From Mycobacterium palustre (GTDB lineage: Bacteria > Actinomycetota > Actinomycetes > Mycobacteriales > Mycobacteriaceae): 64,000 nt of DNA. Position numbers and translations under genes: made by a program. Below the pieces are notes generated by a model that ran no database searches, was not told the origin of the DNA, and saw only the letters and a program-made list of their open reading frames with translations. Of the stretch, positions 9,082-17,599 are shown one piece after another (position 1 is the first letter of the stretch; each line of letters starts with the position of its first letter). The stretch covers positions 1-64,000 of the forward strand of contig NZ_LQPJ01000140.1 in assembly GCF_002101785.1 (NCBI RefSeq), in the 5' to 3' direction.

Positions 9082-9750
9082 CTACCCGCGTTTGATGGCG
9101 ACCAGGGACTTGACCAGTCCGGCGAACCGCTCGTACCAGATGACCGAGGACGGGAAGTAGCGACGCATCTGCGAGATGCCGACCAGGTCGATCTCGTCGA
9201 CCTGGTCCTGCGCGGCCTGGCGGCTGTACGTCCGGACGTGGCCGCGGTTCCAGCGCATCGATACCTGCACGCGCGCCTCGTAGGGCAGCCATTGGATGCC
9301 GGGGAACAGCCAGTGCGGTTCCACCGGAAAGTACCGGTACGGCGTCTGCACCCAATGCCGGTCCGCGAGGCGGTGGACGTTGTCGGCCAGCCGCTGACGT
9401 TGCACGTGGCCGCCGACGTGCTCGAGCAGCGAGTTGGAGAACACCAGGTCGAAGCGTTCAGCCGCAACGGTTTTCGGGAGGTCGCAGGCGTCTCCCCGCA
9501 CAGCGGTGATGTGCGGGCTTGCCGATTCCATCGGCAGCATGTTCACGGTGACGACCGACCCGGGCTGCACGGGCGCGAGGCGCCACGACTCCGGTGTTCC
9601 GCCGAGATCCAGCACCCTCATGTCCGGCAACGACGGAAAGGTGGCGGCGAATTGCCGCCATCGTCGCGCGCGGGCGCGCCCCGACAGCGATCGGCTCGAG
9701 TTGACGTCGGTTGCGGTGTCGCGCAGCCAGTTCGACATCGTGTCACTCAT
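9082..9750 (-). CDS. Class I SAM-dependent methyltransferase, last gene of polysaccharide operon
   Basis: This 222-residue class I methyltransferase has the SAM motif RVLDLGGTPESW near residue 45, an acidic pair later (VRGDACDLP) and FDLVFSNSLLEHVGG as motif II. The C-terminal part is less conserved. It lies 15 bases after the stop of the upstream GT4 gene and converges with the lipoprotein gene, leaving 9 bases between them. It is therefore the promoter-distal gene of the long operon. It probably O-methylates a sugar of the polysaccharide; the acceptor is not known. Confidence 0.82.
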   Translation of the reverse strand: MSDTMSNWLRDTATDVNSSRSLSGRARARRWRQFAATFPSLPDMRVLDLGGTPESWRLAPVQPGSVVTVNMLPMESASPHITAVRGDACDLPKTVAAERFDLVFSNSLLEHVGGHVQRQRLADNVHRLADRHWVQTPYRYFPVEPHWLFPGIQWLPYEARVQVSMRWNRGHVRTYSRQAAQDQVDEIDLVGISQMRRYFPSSVIWYERFAGLVKSLVAIKRG

Positions 9751-9765
9751 ACGGCCTCGTGTCCT

Positions 9766-10869
9766 TCATACGTTGATGCGGTCCCGACGCGCGAGATCGC
9801 GCCACAGCCCGGCCAGCGACTCGTGCCAGCGCGGAAGCGCGAAGTCGGCGGCGCGCTGCCGCGCGGCGTTTCCCAGCCGCGCGCGCAGGCCCGCGTCGGT
9901 GACCAGTGCGGTCAGCGCTTCGGCGATCTCGTGTGGTGCCCCGGGCCGCACCACGAGGCCGCTGCTCCCGTCGCTGACCACCTCCGCGATGCTGCCGACC
10001 GGGGTGGTCACGGGGGCCAGCCCCCGGGCCATCGCCTCCAGCAGCGCCATCGGCAGCCCTTCGTCGCGGCTGGGCAGCAGGAAGACGTGGGCCGCGCCGA
10101 GCAGCGCGTCACGGTCCGCCGGGTCCAGCCAGCCCGTGACGTGAATCGACCCGGCGAGACCGGCGTCGGCCACGGCGGCGCGCACCGCGTCGACGTCGCC
10201 GTCGCCGGCCAGTGTCACACACAGCCGCCCGCGGATCGTCTCGTCGAGCGCGCCGACGGCGGTGACGATGTCGTAGCTGCCCTTGCGGATTCCGAGCCGG
10301 CCCAGCGCCACCGCGTGCACGCGATCGGCGCCCGCTTGGTCCACGGGGGCATCCGGGATCGCAACGGCGTTGTGCAGCACGCTGATCCGGTCGCGCTGCA
10401 ACCGCAGGCGCTCGGCATACTCGCCGACATGGCGCTGGCCCAGGACCACCCAGCGATCGGCCACGAGCATGCGGCGAACCAGCGCCTGTGCCGGCGCCGG
10501 TAACCGGTCGAACCAGCCGCCGAAGTCGTAGCTGTGCCCGTGCACCACCGCCGGCACCCCCGCCAGCCTGGCCGCCCACAACGGCACCGCCTTGCGGATC
10601 ACGCTGCCGCCGTGAGCCAGGTTCACGTGCAGCACGTGGGCGCGGCCGCGCAGCAACAGCCAACTGGCGCAAAGCATTCCGCGCACGCCGACCAGCAGCT
10701 TCACCGGTCGCGACCCGTCCACATAGGTGGGCACCACGGTGACGCCGATCCGCTCGTCGGGTTGTGCGGCCATCAAGGCGGCCACGGTCGCCATGCCGCC
10801 GCGGCTGATGGCCGCGGCCGGCGCCGGGCCTATCACCAGCACCCGCAACGGGTTCCGGTCGGCGGTCAC
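9766..10869 (-). CDS. Glycosyltransferase family 4
   Basis: This 367-residue GT-B retaining glycosyltransferase should act on the cytosolic face of the membrane. The N-terminal domain has VLVIGP and a glycine-rich GGMATVAALM loop. The C-terminal domain has VALGRLGIRKG and the nucleotide-sugar motif DEGLPMALLEAMARG, with both glutamates of E-x7-E. The start is GTG 10869, overlapping the stop of the polymerase gene as GTGA. The frame stays open further upstream, but only as a shadow of that gene. It likely adds one sugar to the lipid-linked repeat unit; donor and linkage cannot be read from the sequence. Confidence 0.88.
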   Translation of the reverse strand: MTADRNPLRVLVIGPAPAAAISRGGMATVAALMAAQPDERIGVTVVPTYVDGSRPVKLLVGVRGMLCASWLLLRGRAHVLHVNLAHGGSVIRKAVPLWAARLAGVPAVVHGHSYDFGGWFDRLPAPAQALVRRMLVADRWVVLGQRHVGEYAERLRLQRDRISVLHNAVAIPDAPVDQAGADRVHAVALGRLGIRKGSYDIVTAVGALDETIRGRLCVTLAGDGDVDAVRAAVADAGLAGSIHVTGWLDPADRDALLGAAHVFLLPSRDEGLPMALLEAMARGLAPVTTPVGSIAEVVSDGSSGLVVRPGAPHEIAEALTALVTDAGLRARLGNAARQRAADFALPRWHESLAGLWRDLARRDRINV

Positions 10870-12359
10870 GAAAGCGCCGCCACCAGTCGGTGCCCGTCGG
10901 CCGCGGTGGCCTCGCCGGGCAGCGCGGTGCTGGCCTCGCGTAGGCCGGGGCGTCGCCGCAGGCGGGCGAAGGCCAATGCCGCCCCCAGCGCCATGCCGAG
11001 CGTCATGGCGTTCGCCGGATCCTCCGGCAGTGGGTCGACGATGCACATCACCAAAAGACCGGCGGACACCGCCGCGCTGATCTTCGCGGGCACCGACGAG
11101 CTGCGCAGCGCCAAAACCAGTGGGGCGAGGGCGAACAGCGCGAACGCCGACATGCCCACCGCGCCGGACTTGGCCAGCCACCACAGGTAGAAGTTGTGCG
11201 AATAGGTGGTGCCCAACGTGTTGGTGAAGCTGTCGGGGTCGTTGCCGAACGGCTCTTGATACGCGTAGCCCAGCCCGTGCCCGAACACCGGGGCCCGGGC
11301 GATCGCGCGGTTGAGGTTGGCGTCTTCGGCCAGCCTGGCCAGGGTCGAGGGGTCCACCGCGAGCGCATCGCTCGATACACCGCCCAGCACCCGGTGGCTG
11401 AATCCGGCGATCTGATCGTTGAGCCAGTCGCCGGCGGTGGAGTGCTGCAGCAAAAAGAGGGCGCCGGGGACGGCCGCGGCCAGCACCCCCGCGCCGATGA
11501 TCAACAGCCTGGCCGCCCGCCGCAGCGACGACCAGCTCAAGGTGGTCGCGAACGCCACGGCGGCGGCAACTCCCACGCACAGCAAGGTATTACGGGAGAA
11601 CGCCAGCACCGAAATCACCAAGGCCGGCAACCCCAAAACCAGGTACGACGACGGTTTGACCCGGCCGGCGATCTGAGCGGCCACCAGCGCTGTCAGCGTG
11701 GCGATCGCGGGGGTGAGGGTCGCGGTGATCACCCGGTTGGCGGTGTCCCCGGTGTCGGATTGCAGGCTCTCCAACCTGCCGGCCAGGCGCAGGCCCCCCG
11801 AGGAGCTGGCGATGGCCATGCCCGCCGAGAACCACAACGTGACCACGATCGCGTACCTCGACAGCCGCAGATGGCCGCCGTAGACGATCAGCATCGCCAG
11901 CACGAAACCGCCGACCATTTCGAGCAGGAAGGTCGCCTCCCGCACGATCACGGGGGCGCTGTGTCCGGTGGCAAAGCCGACTCCGGCGAAGTAGGCGACG
12001 GTCAAGACAAACATTGCAGGCAGCGCCCACTCGGAGAACCGCAGTCGCACGGCGGGCAGCAAAAAGCAGATCGCCAGCACCAGCGCCACGTGGTCGGCGA
12101 AAATCGTCACCGGCCCGACCACCTTGCCGACGTGCAAGCCTTGGGGCAGCGCGGCGAACGCCCAGAACAGCGCCAGCGTCACCATCAGTTCCGGCTTGAT
12201 CCAATACACCACCACGCAGAACGTGAGCGCGATCAACATCACCCCGTGGGTCAGGTTGCGCGCCGACATCACGCCGAAGAGGAAGCAGCCGAACAGGAAC
12301 GCCGCCAGCACGGCCGCCGACATCGCCAGGCGATGACGATTCCGCAAGTACCGGATCAC
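10866..12359 (-). CDS. O-antigen polymerase/ligase-like membrane protein (Wzy-type)
   Basis: This is a 497-residue integral membrane protein with about ten to twelve hydrophobic segments. It has a large outside loop around residues 300-400 containing FGHGLGYAYQEP and SHNFYLWWLAKSGAVGM, the pattern of the Wzy_C (O-antigen ligase/polymerase) family. In Wzx/Wzy systems this protein joins lipid-linked repeat units outside the membrane. It lies between the co-polymerase gene (5-base gap) and the GT4 gene (GTGA overlap). Polymerase is favoured over ligase because a flippase and a Wzz-like partner are in the same operon. Confidence 0.83.
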   Translation of the reverse strand: MIRYLRNRHRLAMSAAVLAAFLFGCFLFGVMSARNLTHGVMLIALTFCVVVYWIKPELMVTLALFWAFAALPQGLHVGKVVGPVTIFADHVALVLAICFLLPAVRLRFSEWALPAMFVLTVAYFAGVGFATGHSAPVIVREATFLLEMVGGFVLAMLIVYGGHLRLSRYAIVVTLWFSAGMAIASSSGGLRLAGRLESLQSDTGDTANRVITATLTPAIATLTALVAAQIAGRVKPSSYLVLGLPALVISVLAFSRNTLLCVGVAAAVAFATTLSWSSLRRAARLLIIGAGVLAAAVPGALFLLQHSTAGDWLNDQIAGFSHRVLGGVSSDALAVDPSTLARLAEDANLNRAIARAPVFGHGLGYAYQEPFGNDPDSFTNTLGTTYSHNFYLWWLAKSGAVGMSAFALFALAPLVLALRSSSVPAKISAAVSAGLLVMCIVDPLPEDPANAMTLGMALGAALAFARLRRRPGLREASTALPGEATAADGHRLVAALS

Positions 12360-12364
12360 GTCGG

Positions 12365-13861
12365 TCAGCTCACCTTCGTCCGGTAGGTGCGGGCCGCAGC
12401 CCTGGTGTGCCGAGGAATCCGGGCGTCGGTCAGCACCGTGCCGACGACGTCGGCGCCGGCCGCGCGCAGCGCCGCCAGCGCGTCGTTGAGTTCGTCCTCG
12501 GTGGTGCGGCCCGCGCGCACGACCAGCACCGTGGCCTGGACCGCGCCGCCCAGCAGGCCGGCGTCCGCGGTCGCCAGCACGGGCGGCCCGTCGACCACGG
12601 TGCGGTCAAAGGTGGCCGAAACCTCCTGCAGCACCTTGTCGAGCGCCTCGGGCAGGTAAGCGCTGCAGGGCAGCGTGTCCCGGCGAACGGCCCGCGCGGC
12701 CAGAATGAACAGTCTCGAAATGCCGGTCGGCTTAACGGCTTCCGCGGCGATGCCGGGGTTGGCCAACGCGTTGCCCAGCCCCTCTCCGGATTCGACCTTC
12801 AGCAAGCCGGCGATCACCGGTCGGCGCGTGTCACCCTCGACGAGCAGCACCTCTTCGCCGGTCTCGGCGAACGCCCTGGCCAGGTTGACCGCCGTCGTCG
12901 TGGTTCCCTCGCCGCCGAACGGCGCCGTCACCAGCACGCGGCGCGCGCCGCGGTCCATCGCCCGCAGCAGCCGTGCCCGCAGACCGCGGACCGCGTCGTC
13001 GAACGAGATGTCGGTGCCGAAACGCGGTGCGTGGCCGCGTTTTCCGGGAAGTTCGGCGAGGGTGGGCACGCCCGTAAGGAGCTCCAGCTTGGCGCGGTCG
13101 CGCACGGTGCGGTCGGTGGCCTCGCGGGTCAGCGCCACACCGGTGCCCAGCAGCAGTCCGGCCAATAGCCCCATCACCATGTTGCGGACGGGGGCCGGCT
13201 GGTAGGGGGCGTCCGGCACGCCGGGCTGCTCGACCACCGTCGCCCGCGCGACCGGAATCGGTTGCGCCGCGGGAGGCGGTGGTGTCTGGGCCGGCGCCGC
13301 CTGCGGCTCGGTCGGCGTCGTCTGCGCCGACTCGGGCTGTGTCGCCGATTGGCCGTCGGTGTCTTGGGCCGGTGCCGGTGGGGGCGGCGGCGCGGTGGGT
13401 GGCGGTGCCGCAGGCGGTTTCGGGTCGGCGCCGATGGTGCCGATCACCGCGGTGAACGTGTCGGCCATCGCCTTGGTCAACGTGGCGGCGCGACGCGGAT
13501 CGGTGTCGGAAACCGAGATGGTGAACATCGTCGATTTCGGCGTGTAGCTGACGCGGGTCTGGCTGGCCAGGGCGTCGGCGCTGACGGGCAGATGAAACTG
13601 GTTGACCGCGCGTGCTGCCAGGGCGTGCCCGCCGGCGATCGCCGCATAGGACGACAGCCGCTCCTGGGCCGCCTGCGTTCCCTGGTAGACGTCGGCCAGG
13701 TTGGTTTCACCGGCGAACGAGATCAGCACGGTGGCCGAGGACTGGTAATGCTTGGTCTGCAGTCCGGTGATCGCGGCCGCGCCGGCCAGGCATGCCAGCA
13801 GCGCGCCGACGAAGAGCTTCCAGTGGGCCGTCAGCGTCCGGACGAAGGTGCGAAAATCCAT
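12365..13861 (-). CDS. Wzz/BY-kinase-like polysaccharide co-polymerase with altered Walker A
   Basis: This 498-residue protein combines a Wzz chain-length domain with a CpsD-like ATPase. One transmembrane segment is at about 15-33 and a second at about 228-248. Between them is a Wzz domain followed by a Pro/Ala-rich stretch (about 146-215). The cytoplasmic ATPase domain (about 290-498) has Walker A' (VLLVEGDTRRP) and Walker B (RTVVDGPPVLATADA). The P-loop reads GGEGTTTTAVNLA where active kinases have GEGKSTT: the codon at the invariant lysine is ACC (threonine). The C-terminus holds one tyrosine (RTYRTKVS) rather than a cluster. It may therefore be a structural chain-length regulator without kinase activity. 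It starts 3 bases after the GT4 stop. Confidence 0.87.
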   Translation of the reverse strand: MDFRTFVRTLTAHWKLFVGALLACLAGAAAITGLQTKHYQSSATVLISFAGETNLADVYQGTQAAQERLSSYAAIAGGHALAARAVNQFHLPVSADALASQTRVSYTPKSTMFTISVSDTDPRRAATLTKAMADTFTAVIGTIGADPKPPAAPPPTAPPPPPAPAQDTDGQSATQPESAQTTPTEPQAAPAQTPPPPAAQPIPVARATVVEQPGVPDAPYQPAPVRNMVMGLLAGLLLGTGVALTREATDRTVRDRAKLELLTGVPTLAELPGKRGHAPRFGTDISFDDAVRGLRARLLRAMDRGARRVLVTAPFGGEGTTTTAVNLARAFAETGEEVLLVEGDTRRPVIAGLLKVESGEGLGNALANPGIAAEAVKPTGISRLFILAARAVRRDTLPCSAYLPEALDKVLQEVSATFDRTVVDGPPVLATADAGLLGGAVQATVLVVRAGRTTEDELNDALAALRAAGADVVGTVLTDARIPRHTRAAARTYRTKVS

Positions 13862-13864
13862 CGA

Positions 13865-14980
13865 CTAGTACCTTTCCGGGCGCTCGTCGGCGTTCTCGAG
13901 TTCACCCGAACCGGGTGATAAGCGCGTGGACCGCACCTCGGTGAGCACCTCGAACAACCGATCGGCGACCCGGTCCACGCTCAATCGCCGCGCGTAGTGT
14001 CGCGCGGCCTCGGCGCCGCGATGCGCGGCGGTTGCCGGGTCCGCGAGCTCGTCGAACGCGGCGGCCAGCCCGGCGACGTCGTCGACCTCGACCACGGGCC
14101 CGCCGGGGGGCTGGTATTCGGGGAGCGCGCCGATGGTAGACGCGATCGGCGTCACGCCCAGCTGCATGGACAGCACTTGCACGCCGCTTTGCGAGGCGCG
14201 CCGGTAGTGGACGACCGAACCCTTTGCGGCCGTGAGAGTTTCGACGACATCGCAATAGCGGTAGGTGCCGGAGCGCCACACCGTATGTGGCGGCAGCGCA
14301 ACGCTTCTCAGGCTGATCGGCCCGTCGCCGATCAGCACCAGGTTGTCACCGCGCCAGCCCGGCCCGGTGACGTGGCGGTGCCATGCGCTCAGCACGACGT
14401 CGATGTTCTTGTACGGGTTGAGCCGGCCCACCAGCACGAAGTCGCGGCGTCGCTCCGGGCCGACCGGCGGGGGCACCAGGCTCACGTCGAGGTCGCTGGT
14501 GAGCGGCAGGATGTGCACCGGTGTCCCGGCCACGTCTCGCCGGGCGCCCACGGCGGAGGCGACGAAGCGGCTGTAGGTGATGGTCGCCGCCGAGCGGGCG
14601 CCCCAACGATCGAAAACGGCATGCTCGTACGCGGGCCGCCGCTCCTCGGCGTCGTGGGGAAGGTCGTCGTGCACCAGCTGCACGCGGGGGGCCCGCCCGG
14701 CCAACGCGATCCAGCGGGGGTCGCGGACCAGCTCGGCGATCACCACCTGCGCCCCGTAGTCCCGGACGCGGCGCCAGGCGGCGAGGCTGGCGGGCCAGGT
14801 GGCGGCGGTGCGGAACCGCGGATCGAGCACCAGCTCGTAGTCCCGGGCGGGGCCCGACTCCGGGTGCTGGTCGGAGGTCACCAGCAACACGTCGGCACCG
14901 CGCCGGCGCAGCGCCTCGGCCTGGACGCGGGCCAGCGGCCGCATCCAGGGTGAAAGCCACAGGATCCGAATCGAACTCAC
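13865..14980 (-). CDS. Glycosyltransferase, divergent GT4
   Basis: This 371-residue GT-B-type glycosyltransferase has an N-terminal acceptor half (RILWLSPWMRPLARVQAEAL) and a C-terminal half with VLVGRLNPYKNIDVVLSAW and LVLIGDGP, as in GT4 enzymes. The usual acidic E-x7-E segment is replaced by SQSGVQVLSMQLGV, so the sugar-phosphate-contacting glutamates are not evident. The GTG start at 14980 overlaps the upstream methyltransferase stop (GTGA). It is probably one of the sugar-adding enzymes of the repeat unit, with altered donor binding. Confidence 0.78.
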   Translation of the reverse strand: MSSIRILWLSPWMRPLARVQAEALRRRGADVLLVTSDQHPESGPARDYELVLDPRFRTAATWPASLAAWRRVRDYGAQVVIAELVRDPRWIALAGRAPRVQLVHDDLPHDAEERRPAYEHAVFDRWGARSAATITYSRFVASAVGARRDVAGTPVHILPLTSDLDVSLVPPPVGPERRRDFVLVGRLNPYKNIDVVLSAWHRHVTGPGWRGDNLVLIGDGPISLRSVALPPHTVWRSGTYRYCDVVETLTAAKGSVVHYRRASQSGVQVLSMQLGVTPIASTIGALPEYQPPGGPVVEVDDVAGLAAAFDELADPATAAHRGAEAARHYARRLSVDRVADRLFEVLTEVRSTRLSPGSGELENADERPERY

Positions 14981-16074
14981 AGCGGCGGCCCGTTGCTATC
15001 GGTGCCCGGATCGATCGACCAGCGCCCCTCGAACTGGGGGAATGCCCGGCGGACCTCGTCGTACAGGTCGGGCAGGGTGAGCATGACGCCGTCCGGGTCG
15101 GCCTCGATGAGTTGTTCGGGCGAGACGATGGGAATGTCGGTGCCCGGAATCCTGCGTCCCTGCTTGCCCGGTGCGGCGTCGGCCACCGCGGGCAGCAGAT
15201 GCCGATCGATCCTGGCGATGCTGAACAAGGCGGGTACCCGCGAACCGGCGCCGTACCCGTAGATGGTGCGCCCGCTATCGGCTTGCGCGACCAGCCAATT
15301 GCGCAGCCGGGTGGCGTGGCGTTCGGCCGCCTCTTGCAGGCGCCCGACGACCGCCGGCTCGGTGACGCCGAACTCCCATTCGCGTTCCAAAAGGTCGTTG
15401 GCCCGTTCGTCCGGTTCGACCCGGCCGTGCACCGCGGCCGCCAGGATGGTGCCGCCGTACAGTTCGAACTCCCACGCCGTCGCCACGCTCATCCCGACCG
15501 AACCGAGCAGCCCGGTCAGGGCGGTCAGCGAGTAATAACCGAAGTGGCCGTGGCGCAACGCGTTCCACTGCCCCTGGGAAACCATGGTCAAAAGCCAGGG
15601 GAACTGCACCAGCAACACCCCGTCCGGTGCGGTCGTCTTGGCGCGGAACGCAAAGCCGGACCGCTGGTTTGGGTCGTGCATGACGCCGAACGAGTCGAGC
15701 ACCACGTCGGCGACGTCGGATTGGGAGAAGCCGCGCTCGGCGAGCAGCGGCAACCAGGTCCCACCGTGCGGGCTGCCGAACTCGCGCACCGTCGTTCCGC
15801 GCAGCCACCCGGCGTCGGCCACGCATCGCACCGCGTCGGCGGCCTGCTCGCGCAAAGCCAGCGGCTCGATGCCGCGGGGCTCCTCGGTCACGGTGTCGTC
15901 GCTGGCAAGCTGGGCCAGGCCGCAGCGGGCGCACAGGTCCATCGCGAGCCGGTGCGCCGACTCCTGCGGGCTCACCGGTTCGGTGGCCAACGGAAAGTGG
16001 TCGGCGGCGGGCACATCGCCCAAGTCGAGCACCCGGCGCAGCTCGCTGCCGCCACACCCCCGGCAGGTGCTCAT
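14977..16074 (-). CDS. C-methyltransferase paralogue with shortened SAM-binding region
   Basis: This 365-residue relative of sugar C-methyltransferases has an N-terminal zinc-binding module (CRGCGG, later CARCGLAQL) and the C-terminal Methyltransf_14-type domain (IYGYGAGSRVPALF). It keeps RHGHFGYYSL, matching the YHEHFQYY motif of the neighbouring paralogue. The SAM-binding segment is about 30 residues shorter and reads EFGSPHGGTWLPLL, without the GIEPS ribose-binding stretch. It may have altered or lost methyl-donor binding, perhaps acting as a partner subunit or with another role. The start at 16074 overlaps the upstream stop (ATGA). Confidence 0.75.
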   Translation of the reverse strand: MSTCRGCGGSELRRVLDLGDVPAADHFPLATEPVSPQESAHRLAMDLCARCGLAQLASDDTVTEEPRGIEPLALREQAADAVRCVADAGWLRGTTVREFGSPHGGTWLPLLAERGFSQSDVADVVLDSFGVMHDPNQRSGFAFRAKTTAPDGVLLVQFPWLLTMVSQGQWNALRHGHFGYYSLTALTGLLGSVGMSVATAWEFELYGGTILAAAVHGRVEPDERANDLLEREWEFGVTEPAVVGRLQEAAERHATRLRNWLVAQADSGRTIYGYGAGSRVPALFSIARIDRHLLPAVADAAPGKQGRRIPGTDIPIVSPEQLIEADPDGVMLTLPDLYDEVRRAFPQFEGRWSIDPGTDSNGPPL

Positions 16075-17324
16075 GGCGTCGTGGCACGGCGCGGCTTGAG
16101 GCCGGTCGCCGTGTGCAGGGTCGGCAACGGAAACACCAACTGGCCGCCCCAGTCGGCGATGAACCCGAGTTGTTCGGTGAGCTCGGGCTCGAGGTTCCAC
16201 GGCAGCGCGAGCACGACGTCCGGGCGATCCTGGGCGATGCGCTCGGGTTCGTGGATCGGGATCCGCGCGCCCGGCGTGAAGTGGCCGTGTTTGTACGGGT
16301 TGCGGTCCACCGTGTATTCGAGCAGATCGCTGCGGATGCCGCAGTAGTTCAGCAGGGTGTTGCCCTTGCCCGGCGCCCCGTAGCCGACGACGCGCTTGCC
16401 CTCGGCGCGGCACTGGAGCAAAAAGCGCAACAGCTCGTGGCGCGTCGCCTCGGTCTTCGATCGCAGCTGCAGATACCCGTCGACGCGGTGCAGTCCCGCC
16501 GCGTCCTCGGCGTGCAGCACCTTTTCGACGCGTCGTGTTGGCCGCCCGGCAATCTCGGCCGAGCGAGCCCAGATTCGCAGCGAGCCGCCGTGGGTGGGCA
16601 GCAGTTCCACGTCGACGACGGCCAACCCCGAGGTCGCCAGCGCGCAGATGGCCGAGAACAGCGTGTAGTACTGGAAGTGTTCGTGGTAGATGGTGTCGAA
16701 CTGCGCGTACTGCACCAGGTTCAGCGCGTGGTGCACTTCGATGCTCAGCCAGCCGTCGTCGTCGAGAAGCCTGCGCAGCGAGCGCGTGAAGCCACGCAGA
16801 TCGGGAATGTGCGCGTAGACGTTGTTGGCCACCACCAGGTTCGCGGGCCCGTGTTCGGCGCGGACCTTGGCGGCGAGCTCCTCGTCGAGGAACGCCGACA
16901 CGGTGGGGACGTTGCGCTTGCGGGCGGCTTCGCCGACGTTCGCCGACGGTTCGATGCCCAGGCAGGGGATGCCGGCGGCGACCACGTGCTGCAGCAGGTA
17001 ACCGTCGTTGCTGGCGACTTCGACCACGAGCGAGTCGGTCCCGAGCCCGAGGCGGCCGATGGCACCGTCGACGAAGTCCTTGGCGTGCTGCACCCAGGTG
17101 TCCGAATACGAGGAATAGTAGGCGTATTCGGTGAAGGTGTCCTCGGGCGTGATCAGCGCCGGGATCTGCAGCAGCAGGCAATCCTCGCACAGCCGCAGGT
17201 GCAGGGGATAGGTCGTCTCCGGCAGGTCGAGCTCATCGGCGGCCAGGATTTTTTCGCAGGGCGGGGTCGCGCCGAGATCCAGGACGCTGAGCAGTCGGTC
17301 CGAGTCGCACAGGCGGCAGTTCAA
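16071..17324 (-). CDS. Sugar C-methyltransferase (zinc-binding, SAM-dependent)
   Basis: This is a 417-residue enzyme of the type that C-methylates nucleotide-linked 4-keto-6-deoxy sugars. It has an N-terminal Zn module (CRLCDS, LCEDCLLLQ), a complete SAM fold (VVEVASNDGYLLQHV, LGIEPSANVGEAA), the catalytic-region motif YHEHFQYYTL and the C-terminal YGAPGKGNTLLNYCG domain. The start chosen is TTG 17324, because it forms a TTGA overlap with the stop of the small upstream frame and sits just before the first zinc cysteine. The frame is open back to a GTG at 17396. It implies that the polysaccharide contains a branched-chain deoxysugar. Confidence 0.82.
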   Translation of the reverse strand: MNCRLCDSDRLLSVLDLGATPPCEKILAADELDLPETTYPLHLRLCEDCLLLQIPALITPEDTFTEYAYYSSYSDTWVQHAKDFVDGAIGRLGLGTDSLVVEVASNDGYLLQHVVAAGIPCLGIEPSANVGEAARKRNVPTVSAFLDEELAAKVRAEHGPANLVVANNVYAHIPDLRGFTRSLRRLLDDDGWLSIEVHHALNLVQYAQFDTIYHEHFQYYTLFSAICALATSGLAVVDVELLPTHGGSLRIWARSAEIAGRPTRRVEKVLHAEDAAGLHRVDGYLQLRSKTEATRHELLRFLLQCRAEGKRVVGYGAPGKGNTLLNYCGIRSDLLEYTVDRNPYKHGHFTPGARIPIHEPERIAQDRPDVVLALPWNLEPELTEQLGFIADWGGQLVFPLPTLHTATGLKPRRATTP

Positions 17325-17599
17325 AAGACTCTCGATTCTTGGTGTCGCGGGTTTGCATGGGGACCTGGCGCGCCGGCGGTCGCCAGGGCGGTCCACTGGC
17401 CGTCCTCAGCGACGCCGAATGGGGTTGAGTCACTGGGCAATCCGGCCTCGCCCGGTCGCGCGGCGCGCTCATGCCGGCGCTGCGCCATCCGTCGGGCACC
17501 GGTGTGGATCAACTTGGCGATGTCGTTCTGAAACAGCCACAGGCTGTTGTGCCCGCCGCTCCTGCGAAAGGACTGCTTCCACGACGACCGGATGCTCAT
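17321..17599 (-). CDS. Small 92-residue protein of unknown function, coupled on both sides
   Basis: I do not recognise this protein. It has 92 residues, starts at ATG 17599 and ends at 17321. Its start overlaps the stop of the GT2-GT4 gene (ATGA), and its stop overlaps the probable TTG start of the C-methyltransferase (TTGA), which is what a real gene in this tightly packed operon would show. The N-terminal half is basic and aromatic (SSWKQSFRRSGGHNSLWLFQ) with IAKLIHTGARR; the rest is charged and Pro/Ala-rich. There is no signal peptide or membrane segment. It could be a small accessory protein, or a chance open frame bridging the two genes. Confidence 0.45.
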   Translation of the reverse strand: MSIRSSWKQSFRRSGGHNSLWLFQNDIAKLIHTGARRMAQRRHERAARPGEAGLPSDSTPFGVAEDGQWTALATAGAPGPHANPRHQESRVF

